NCBI GenBank assembly: GCA_021399445.1
Contig: JAJTUQ010000002.1
Span: 4,092,001 to 4,156,000 of the forward strand
Source of the DNA: Xylogone sp. PMI_703
Lineage: Eukaryota; Ascomycota; Leotiomycetes
Direction of reading: 5' to 3'
DNA: 64,000 nucleotides
Under the pieces are notes generated by a model. It was not told where the DNA came from. It ran no database searches and worked only from the letters and a program-made list of their open reading frames with translations. Of this stretch, positions 34,012 to 43,090 are shown one piece after another (within the stretch, counting starts at the first letter, position 1; each line of letters opens with the position of its first letter). Position numbers and translations under genes: made by a program.

Positions 34012-37000
34012 TATTGAAAGTGCCTCTTGCTCAATTGTCTCAACGAACGATATAATGTGAGGAACTATGCTCGTGCCAAAGACGAGGCTGTGTCAATCCT
34101 TTACCTATTCATGGTCGCGTCAGGAGTAAGTATTGATGCGAGATTGCTCTCGCGAAGAGAATATATCTATGAGATATATGTGGTAACCAGGATAAGTCGC
34201 TTTATAGCTACTGGGATGCGTTATAACCCTAATATGAATGGGGAACTTAATCTCGATCCTCTCGTGTCAGCACAAAAGCAATGAGGCTAAGGCATTAGCT
34301 TAGCGCGCGGTTCACGTGGACAGGGGTCGGAGAAAAAGAAGCCGGATGAAGCTCTCTTCGGCTAGATATGCACCTTTCCACTATCCTACAACTGGTTTTT
34401 CACCAATGTTAACCCATCTAATACGCTTAATGATCGATCGATATTAATGCTAAATTATATATAATCGTTAGCTGCCCGATTTTGGGATTATCTGTATGCT
34501 ACTGAGTATGGTCTTTTTCTGGTCGCACAATATGTTCTCCTACTGCTCCTTGTAGAAGCGGCTTTTTTGTAGGTTCCAATAGTTCTCATAGCTCTCTATT
34601 TGGCCTGATTAATTTAGTGTGGTATACATCAAGCTGTGGTTTCCTTTCTGTTGTTGCATACTAGACTTATCCTTTAGCCTCCACCGCTGAGCTGAAGACA
34701 CGCTACTTTGCTACTCACACTTCTGTCCTCAAGAAGATACTGTTCAGGATCAGCCCAATGCTAACACTGTATCTCAAAGAGTGCACTTACCGACTCGATC
34801 ATTAGATCGAGCAGTTGTCACACACCGACAGCGCGAAAATGAACATTACCATCCCTCATGGAATACTAAAAATAAACACACCAAATCAAATGTACCAATT
34901 AGTCCTAGCCAGTATATTGCTAATTACTATCCAACAAGGTATCAAGCGTGCATGGGCACGAACCCCCTCTGAGTGTCATTCGGGAGATTTTCGGATATGT
35001 CGGGACGGGACGGGCCGTCAGTGACAAGGGTTGGGTAGCTGCATGCACTTCCCCCTTTTCTGATATGTAGAACTCTAGTCTCCGCATGATTATTGCCGAT
35101 GCATTGTTTATATGCGACTAACCTACTCATACGGTATCTGAGTATTTATTTAAGCCCGGAAACCGGCGTATAAACCCCTAGGAACTCTCATATGGCATCT
35201 TGACTGTGACGTTGAACGCGAAAGACCTCACATTATCAACCTCCCATATTTATAAGTGTTATATAAAGCATCAGTCAATGTGAGAATCATATATTTATTA
35301 TCATATTTGATACTACCCCCAGTGGGTATTGCTTAAGAAATGGGATAGTTGAGAACGTTAGCTTGCTGAATTCCTGTGAATACGTAGGAAGAGAGCTTTG
35401 TGTAGTGAAGTTAGGACCAAGGAAAGAAAATTACAGAGTAGATTGACAGCTTCTGGAGTAGACCCACCAATGGAAAAGCTAATATTTCCTTGTGAGTAAC
35501 TTATCTTGTCGTAATTTGGGATAGTCTAATGAGTTGTATTGTCTCCGTCAGCGCCGAAGATATCTGCGGTAGTATGCCCGGTAGTAGTGAAGCTCTAACG
35601 ACGTATAACGCCTCTCTCCTTCAACACACTGCCCGTTGAGACATAAATCGATGGTAGGGCCTTGTCTGGAATCCTGGATAGGTGGTATTGAACCAAACTC
35701 GGCGTCGCACTCATCAAACGTGAACCCTCTGTTAAGAACACCAAGGATATTATCCTATGGTCCAGATGAAATAAATTGAAGACGATCGTTGAAAGGACTA
35801 AAAACAAAGAGAGAAGATAAGATTCAATACTTATGGTATTCGCAATGGTGTATTGCGGAATGTCGGCCCTCGCCTCGTTCACCATTTCACTAAAGGCAGC
35901 ACAAATGAGCTAAAGATCACCCCCAACCGGTTCAATGGCGCACAAAATGTGCACCATGAGGGAGAAGGCGCAACCACACGGATTTGCAAGGCTTGGGCCC
36001 GTTCTAGTATCCATGATATGTCAATGGCCCAAAGATCGTTATGATAATCAATCTTACTGACTTGAGAGTGACCGCGGGATACTATAGAAATACAAGACCA
36101 TAACTATTACTAATGGATAATAAGTCGTAGTTCCTGTTGTTAAAGATGGTATAGGACTGTATTCTATTGGACCCAGTAACATCACCGAGATCATTACCAT
36201 AATAAAGGTCACCTACATGTCCCTGGATATAACTCAATGTAACATCTACTAGTCAAGAAGCTCTCTTATTTATTTTCCGCATGTCATGGGTTGTCCTAAG
36301 ATAATGAGTACCCGAGAATCTTGCCGTCTTCCGCTATGGGTTGACTAAGCAAAAAGAGGAGGCAATAACCCATCCGTAGTATACTCGGTACAAGACCTTC
36401 AACCACCTCGCTATCCAAGGTTCAAATATCAAGGAATACTTCCTGAGAGAAAGGACAAGAGCAAAAAATGTCTGGATACTTTCTTGAAGAAGACAGAATC
36501 AATATGGAAATTGCATAGCGGAAAGGTTCATTTCCTGGCCTTATGTAACATATATTTGCCAATGGAACAAAAATAGCACCAGTCAGCACCATATTTGCTT
36601 CCTTCAGACGACCTTTACGGCAGCCGTGTGTATCTGTCTATAGTATTCGTCAGCGTTCTTACGTATTATCATAGCGTCAACAGTGTACTTACAGTGTGCA
36701 GAAAGCTCATTTGACTCCATTATAAGGGCGAAGTTGGTCCAACAGCAGCGTTAGCACTCCGGGCTGTATCTAGCGGCGTTCGTGGACATTGTAAAGGATA
36801 ATCCATAGCAAGTACCACATACAGTTGCAATGTGACAAGCTGCAAACCCGGATATTGCTGCAGACGGCATGGAACAATTTGTTAATCATGCACTTTAATC
36901 AATTGGTATCAGCAGGCTTAGACCTGATTGAAGATCTCAGCTTCTATCACTGCCCCAGATGCTTTTAGCATATATCCTTTCAGCCAAGCAACCCAGACTA

Positions 37001-37940
37001 TCCAACGTAATAATGAACCTAACGTATACCTTGGGAATGGGTTCAATGCCCAGTTAGCACTCGAGTATCGGACTGGTATGTCATTTTATTCTACCGTAAC
37101 CGTATGTATTGTGTATATAATAACAGATCAGACTGGAAATGATGCATCTTGATCTTTGAGGGATTTTGAAAGAAGCTAGCGAGGAATTTTAGGGGTTGAG
37201 CGGAAAGTGATTAATTAGATGCAGAACTCCCCTGCCCCCTTCGCTTTCACGTGGTCGCTCCGACACTTAAGTTTTGTAGAAATGCAGAATTGTTTCGAAC
37301 TACCTATATTTGAGTTAGTAAGTCGATTAAGACATCGGTAGGCGATAGAATTAGCTCATTGAAACATGGCCATCTCGCATTATCACACTCATATTGGTCA
37401 GTGCGACTTTGACTTTTGAGATATATAAATATTCATATACCCCAAATCTACTCTGCAATCAAGTTCTTACCATTGTTATGATGCAACTATCATCCGAGGT
37501 AGCGAGATTTAAATTGGTTCAAGAGAAGCTTGGTCCAGGTTTGCAGAGACAAAACAGACAATAGATTAAAGAGAGAGTATTTCCATGCTTTGACGGTCGT
37601 ATTTTGCCAAGGGTTTGACTCAAGTGATATTCATTTAGACAAAAGAAAGAGCACCTATTGGCTCTAGGTACTTAGGTACTTCCCTAGTAAGCACACGAAA
37701 GTGGGTTACTGAACTTACGTACGTAAGTTCCTCCACCTTCCTATAATGAATAGTCACTCTTATCAATACCGTACACATATACATACAAGACTTCGGGCCG
37801 AGTTTGTATGTCAATTGTATAACTGCTAATAACATAACTGGTCGTAACAAGCTTTCCACACTGACTCTACATTGAGTTGCACCTCAACTTTTTAGCGCAG
37901 CTTCTCTTCTGTTAAAATCCAAGGAATTTTGTCAGTAATA
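34012..37940. other. A+T-rich gene-poor stretch
   Basis: 3.9 kb without a gene I can support. Base composition is visibly richer in A+T than the neighbouring genes. Open frames are short and broken on all strands. Short stretches (36900-37080 plus; 35850-36020 and 36700-36900 minus) read like decayed coding sequence, but I cannot assign a family. The end nearest 37940 must contain the promoter of the aldo-keto reductase. Confidence 0.5.
37711..37730. repeat. Perfect 20-bp palindrome
   Basis: GAACTTACGTACGTAAGTTC equals its own reverse complement across all 20 bases. It sits about 210 bp upstream of the aldo-keto reductase start, so it could bind a dimeric regulator of that gene (inference). 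Just upstream is the direct repeat TAGGTACT TAGGTACT (about 37665-37680). Confidence 0.75.
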
Positions 37941-39092
37941 ATGTCCGACGAGATTCGGTTGGTTTTCGGAGCAGGTGGTATTGGCAAAGGTAAAATATCG
38001 CATACATGGACAACACTAGAGGAAGTGAACGAACTACTATCTAGTCTCTCTGATATTGGACTCAATCAACTTGACTCCGCGGCGTCGTACCCTCCTGGAG
38101 CCAAGTGGGTGACAGAGACACTGCTTGGTCAGAGTAAAGCTTCAGAAAAGGGGTTTACTATCGATACGAAGATTCTCGTGACGGGCGGGAATGGCGCGGG
38201 TCATCTGAGTGAGAAGAATATTGATGCTAGCGTTGAGAAGAGCCTGGAGTTGCTTGGTACGAATCAGGTATGCCTAGGGACAGTACCTAGTTAGCAGGGC
38301 CGAATCATTAAACAATCTCGTGGTTCAGGTTAATATCCTCTACTCACATGGGCCGGATCCTACAACGCCGCCCGAGGAGACAGCACGTGCTTATGACAAG
38401 CATTACCATGCTGGAAGATGCAAAGCAGTAAGTTATACCGAGTATTTTGAGTACGGTTAGCTAAGAGTGATAGATTGGACTTTGCAATCATAGCTTGGCA
38501 CAACTGGAAGAGTTCATCAATGTGTGCGAGGAGAAGGGATACACGAAGCCGACTGTGTATCAGGGCGAGTATCATGTTCTGAACAGACAGATAGAAAAAT
38601 TAATGCCTTTAATAAGAAAGGATAGCATGAAAGTTTATGCTTTCGGGTTTGTCTCCCCGTTATATCTTAATTTATTTGTGTGCATAAAGCTGATCAATTC
38701 GCTCCAATAGGCCTCTAGCTGGCGGTTTCCTGACAGGCAAAGTCTCCATTCCGGATCCCAAGACTGACCTGTCAAAAGGCCGCTGGGGCGAAGGAAATTT
38801 CCCTGCATATCCTAAGACTTATGACAAACCTGCGATTCATTCCGCTTTTAGAACATTTTATGAAGTCTGCCAAAATCACGGCATAACATCAACGGAGGCG
38901 TCACTGAGATGGTTAATCCATCATTCTGCACTGAAAGAAGGAGATGCACTCATACTTGGTGCAACAAGAGTAGACCAGCTAAAGAAGAATGTTGAAGTAT
39001 GTCAGAATGGACCGTTGCCAGAGGCAGTTCTAGACGCTGCCGAAAAGATGTGGCAGGATGCTCAAGGAGCGTTTGATGAGGGTCTGTTTTAA
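37941..39092 (+). CDS. Aldo-keto reductase (aflatoxin-aldehyde reductase-like, AKR7 type)
   Basis: NADPH-dependent reductase of aldehydes or ketones; the substrate cannot be read from the sequence. Four exons, 37941-38267, 38329-38427, 38474-38646 and 38711-39092, give 326 aa. The fold signatures are present: LVFGAGGIG at the start, LDSAASY carrying catalytic Asp and Tyr, the Lys in IDTKIL, the His in ILYSHGPDP, and the C-terminal cofactor region LILGATRVDQLKKN. The third exon must begin at 38474 to include IGLCNHSLAQLEEF, the family's GLSN motif with Cys for Ser. It lies alone at the edge of a gene-poor stretch, with no clustered partners. Confidence 0.9.
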
Positions 39093-39588
39093 TGCTTGAT
39101 GTGGATATATTATGTTACTTAATCACAAGAATTTTATCTATGTTCTGCTGCTTTCTTATTTCATCAAGTGTCTTGAGTGTATTGTACTAATACGATATTG
39201 TAAAGCAATAAGAAAATGGGGGGCGAAGAAGAAGAATGCAGGGTAGTATTGATTAATATCTCAATTCTAGTACTAGTTTCGAAAGACAACATACAGGAGT
39301 ATCTGTCACAAAGTATCTGTTTTATGATAATTATGCTAGTTGTGATGCACTTGCACGCTTGTTCATACAGACAATGTTAATATCTTATACACAGCCAAAA
39401 TGACAGCGTCTTCCGCTAATCTCAACTACGAGGAAACAAGCAGGAAAAAAAAGACATAAGCTCTTGGGTGACGATTACTTATGGATTATATTCTTGGGAC
39501 ATCTCAATGGACAGTCTCTTATTCAACATCTACAAAAAGAAACGAAGCAGGTAATAGAGAGAAAAAAGCCAAAAAAATTTGGAGATAG
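39093..39588. other. 3' region between reductase and tRNA
   Basis: About 500 bp between the reductase stop and the 3' end of the minus-strand tRNA. It includes the tRNA terminator and otherwise nothing recognisable. Confidence 0.5.
39571..39577 (-). terminator. RNA polymerase III terminator of tRNA-Leu
   Basis: Seven consecutive T on the minus strand begin 12 nt after the tRNA discriminator base. A second T-run follows shortly after. This is the expected polymerase III stop signal. Confidence 0.85.
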
Positions 39589-39615
39589 TGAACAGAGTGG
39601 GACTCGAACCCACGC

Positions 39616-39664
39616 CTAGGGAAATTAGTAATTGATTTCTTTTAAGAATGTGTAGGCTTCTCAC
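39616..39664 (-). other. 49-nt GT-AG insert in the tRNA variable arm
   Basis: It begins GTGAGA, has TACTAAT at 39624-39630 and ends CCTAG. Removal joins TCACGAAAGTG to GCGTGGG and gives a leucine-type variable arm leading straight into the T-stem. Donor, branch-like element and spacing match mRNA introns elsewhere in this window. Confidence 0.75.
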
Positions 39665-39681
39665 CACTTTCGTGACCAGGA

Positions 39682-39699
39682 AACATGTTGTTAAGATAA
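39682..39699 (-). other. 18-nt canonical tRNA intron
   Basis: Inserted after nucleotide 37, one base 3' of the anticodon, the standard eukaryotic nuclear position. It contains CTTAA, which pairs with TTAAG of the anticodon loop, as expected of a pre-tRNA substrate for the splicing endonuclease. Confidence 0.85.
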
Positions 39700-39719
39700 C
39701 CTTAACCTGGCGCCATAAC

Positions 39720-39774
39720 CTGATTCATTGGTTAGTATGCAATTCAGTGAGCCATGTTTCTGTGGGAAACTAAC
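39720..39774 (-). other. 55-nt GT-AG insert in the tRNA D-loop
   Basis: It begins GTTAGT, contains GCATACTAACC with the TACTAAC at 39731-39737, and ends TCAG. Removing it rebuilds a normal D-loop, AGTTGGTTA. GGTTA is repeated at both edges, so the exact boundary can slide by a few bases; the GT-AG register is the one that fits a spliceosomal intron. The 5' edge TTGGTTAGT is also the complement of the internal ACTAACCAA, so a stem recognised by the tRNA endonuclease is an alternative. Confidence 0.75.
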
Positions 39775-39792
39775 CAACTCGGCCATCTGTCC

Positions 39793-40958
39793 TTTTGTCA
39801 ATGAGCTGCTTAAACCAGCTAGTGAAACTTTTTGAAGATTTCGCACACAAATCGCGCATAGAATCAGCCCCTCTCTGGCCCCACTTCAATTTACATAGTG
39901 CATACGTCAACGCTGTGGCATGGTGAAATGATCGTGACCATACAGGTATTCTTATGATTATGGTTCCATTTGAGCTTATTTTATACTTTGACTGGAGATT
40001 AATAGGACCACTGACTTTCGATTGTATTTGACGTACGGTGAGCCCAGAAGATGAAATTTTTCTGAAATAGTTGACTGTCATACCTCGCGAGCCTCGGTAA
40101 GTTGCCAGCCTGAATTGCAAATAATACTGCTCTTTGGCTTCATAGTTCCAGATAAGATTATACCACTGCTGCATAGAGATGAGATTATAAGTTCGCATTG
40201 TACAGTTAAAATGATCAAATAAGAGGCAATTAGTTCAAATATTCGATTTCTAAGCAAGCAGTAATATTTACTTCTATATTCCAACAAGAGGAGACTTATC
40301 ATCCAACTCTGGGAAGATGTCATAATTCTCAGCAGCTTGGGACATGCTCCATAAATCGAGCAACTTTCGACCTCACATTGAAGAGAAAGGAATATCAGTT
40401 TAATCGACCAATGGAATTTTCCTGTTCCACCACGTGTGGCCTAACTGCATACAAGAGTACGGGCGCGGTTACTTGCCTAGGCACTTGGCAAGACACAGGC
40501 TCGAGAGTAGTTAAGGTAGCACGGCAACCACCAACCTTCCTAGCGAGCACGCGAGCATATCAAACCCATCCAGAAACATCTCCCAAGAATACTGAGAGTC
40601 TTGGATTACCAGACCGAGATATACCTAGGTAGAGTATCTTTCTCATAGCCAATAAGTCCACCTTTCTAGTTTCTTGTCTGCCCACGCGGCCCGTAGTTTT
40701 CGTTATTTCCCCTCGTGCACGATGTTTCCTTAGGATACCTTATTGGTAAATGAACCCCTAGTGGAAGACATGTGCAAAACTCAAAAGCTTGAGTTCTTGA
40801 CTGAATAAATCCTGGGGGGCGAAGTTTTGATGGGATAAATACTGCTGGGAGTACCTCGTTTCTCCCTGTGTCTATATCTCTCGTAACAGGATAACCGATC
40901 GTTTTGGCATCTTGATTCTTAGTTGATTTAATGCTGTTATTACCTATCAATCATCATC
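39793..40958. promoter_or_regulatory. Upstream region of the phosphate permease gene
   Basis: 1.17 kb between the tRNA 5' end and the PHO-4 start. It contains CACGTG at 40431-40436, about 520 bp before the start. That is the core site of the Pho4/NUC-1 phosphate-starvation regulator, which controls this permease family in Neurospora and yeast. The hexamer also occurs elsewhere in the window by chance, so the link is suggestive only. No gene is seen. Confidence 0.5.
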
Positions 40959-42975
40959 ATGGCCCGTCTTTCTGAATATGATTATATATTCGCCTTTGGG
41001 CTGATATTTGCCTTTCTTGATGCTTGGAATATTGGTGCCAACGATGTCGCCAATTCGTTTGCAACGTCTGTTTCTTCAAGGTCTCTTACTATGAAGCAAG
41101 CCATGATACTAGCTTCAATCTGTGAATTTGCTGGTGCAGTTGGCGTAGGGTGAGTGGAAACCTATTTCCATTAATCGCCACTCACTTTATGTATGCATTG
41201 TGATTCATATTGACAGCTAAACAACTGTAGTGCTCGTGTTGCGGATACCATTCGTAGCAAGATTATCAGTCCTCAGCTTTTTGCGGAAGATCCGGCTGTG
41301 CTTATGTTGGGCATGACGACTGCTTTGGTAGCATCTTCCCTTTACTTGACATTTGCAACAAAGCTTGGGATGCCCGTATCTACTACGTGAGTCCTTGTTG
41401 TTAGAGCTCGTGTATCAATGTTGACATGGCAATTCAGTCACAGTATTACCGGTGGCGTGCTTGGAATGGCCATTGCTGCAGTTGGAAGCAATGGTGTGAA
41501 CTGGGGCTGGACTGGCGTATCTCAAGTTTTTGCGGCTTGGGCTATAGCTCCCGGCTTGGCTGGATGTTTTGGTGCTATCATATTTCTTGTCACAAAATAT
41601 GCTGTCATGAGGAGAAAGAACCCAGTCCGTGCAGCTTTCATCATGGTTCCAATTTACATTGCTATCACAACTGGCATTTTGACTAGTATGTCTTTCTGCC
41701 TTCAGGATGATTATCTTAATGAAGGGTGTTTTAGTTATTTATACTGACGGTGTATCCTAGTGCTTATCGTCTGGAAAGGTGCAGCTTCTGCATCATCAAC
41801 TGTTGCGAAATGGGGTGCAGGAGAGTACGTTGGTGTCATTCTCGGAACAGCATTTGGCTGTGCTCTCGTTGCTATTATCTTCCTTCTTCCATATCTCTAT
41901 CGTAAGTTGATCCTTGATGACTGGCAAATCAGATGGTGGCATATCCCACTGGGACCTCTCGTCCTTAGACGTGGAGAGGTGCCACCTAATGAGGAAGGAA
42001 GGGTAGTTGTACGAAACTATTACCATGGCCACAAGACAAGAGAAGAGCTTGAGGCTGAAGGCCATGATGATATACGTGTGCCAGCCGACGTTGAGACTCA
42101 GATGCAAGATGACAAAGAAGGTACTGCAGCTAAGACTTCTGAGACCAACTCATCGGGGGAGGCACCTACTTCTCCTCTACAAACGACATCTAAATATAGC
42201 GCATCAAACCTCTTTTATATCTCCAAGAGAGCTTTCTTCCATGGAGTGGATGTAGATGTGGTTGCAGAACAAAAGAAGAAATCTATCCTTACTGGCAACC
42301 TGGAAGAGATGCATGCCCGAGCTACTCACTACGACAACAAGGCTGAACACATGTATTCTTTTCTTCAAGTACTTACTGCTTGCACATCCTCCTTTGTCCA
42401 CGGTGCCAATGATATTGCAAAGTGAGTGGTATCCTCTCCGTTTTTTGTTCACAGTGCAAAATTTGCTAATTGATTTAATCCCAGTGCATGTGGACCTTTG
42501 GCTTCTATCTACCTTATTTGGTCTACTGCAGAATTGTCGACAAAATCTCCTGTACCGATCTGGGTTCTGTATGTATATCATCACAAAGTATTGGGTGCAT
42601 TTACTAACATATTCTAGTTGCTACTGCGCCGCCTCGCTCTGTATTGGACTATGGACGTACGGCTACAACATCATGCGGAACTTGGGTAACCGTCTGACGC
42701 TACACTCCCCATCTCGAGGTTTCTCCATGGAACTTGGCTCTGCAATCACTGTTACCATGGCCACTCGCCTGGCCCTCCCCGTTTCAACTACTCAGTGCAT
42801 CACTGGTGCCACGGTTGGAGTTGGCCTTACTACAGGTGACTGGAGGGCTATTAATTGGCGCATGGTAGCCTGGATTTACGGCGGTTGGATTATCACTCTC
42901 CCTGTTACCGGCCTCATATCTGGTTGCTTGATGGGTATCATCATCAATGCTCCTAGGTTTGGTTTGGTAGAGTAA
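40959..42975 (+). CDS. PHO89: Phosphate-repressible phosphate permease (PHO-4/PHO89 family)
   Basis: High-affinity, probably sodium-coupled phosphate importer of the plasma membrane. Six exons, 40959-41149, 41231-41386, 41438-41685, 41761-42421, 42485-42568 and 42618-42975, give 565 aa. Both inverted halves of the PiT fold carry their signature: [20 protein letters not shown] near residue 25 and VHGANDIAN in the second half. Each half also has PVSTT ([34 protein letters not shown]). Two multi-helix halves flank a long hydrophilic loop (about 265-400) rich in acidic and Ser/Thr residues. The C-terminus is [13 protein letters not shown]. Intron 5 ends TTTACTAACATATTCTAG, a clear branch site and acceptor. 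Phosphate-starvation control is expected from the family. Confidence 0.95.
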
Positions 42976-43090
42976 GATATGGATGATGAGGGGATTAAAT
43001 GGAGAGAGGGCAAGGTAACATAATTGTATGACTGTCATTCGTTATCATAGTACCAATTTGTAATAGCGAGGCACAACTCAATAATCAATC

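Larger units (their letters stand above)
39589..39792 (-). tRNA. tRNA-Leu(AAG), interrupted by three inserts
   Basis: The 204-nt gene folds to an 82-nt leucine tRNA when 55, 18 and 49 nt are removed. Acceptor stem GGACAGA pairs with TCTGTTC (one G-T), discriminator A. D-arm is GCCG-AGTTGGTTA-TGGC. Anticodon stem CCAGG/CCTGG closes loop TTAAGGT, anticodon AAG at 39701-39703. The variable arm is CAC-GAAA-GTG and the T-arm GTGGG-TTCGAGT-CCCAC. Box A (TGGCCGAGTTGG) and box B (GGTTCGAGTCC) match consensus exactly, and a T7 terminator follows. Human tRNA-Leu(AAG) is also 82 nt. The 18-nt insert is a canonical tRNA intron containing CTTAA, complementary to the anticodon. The other two lie in the D-loop and variable arm and look spliceosomal. 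Functional gene or recent pseudogene cannot be decided from DNA alone; intact signals favour function. Confidence 0.88.

Noticed and set aside
34461..34720. Possible retrotransposon polyprotein fragment, minus strand
   Set aside because: A few suggestive codon runs but many stops and no protease, integrase or reverse-transcriptase motif that I could name.
39541..39800. tRNA-Leu(TAA) reading of the interrupted tRNA
   Set aside because: It needs a G-T closed anticodon stem; the AAG reading gives a perfect 5-bp stem and the standard TTAAGG loop with a matching intron position.
42204..42584. Minus-strand frames under the phosphate permease
   Set aside because: Shadows of the real plus-strand exons, crossing intron boundaries.
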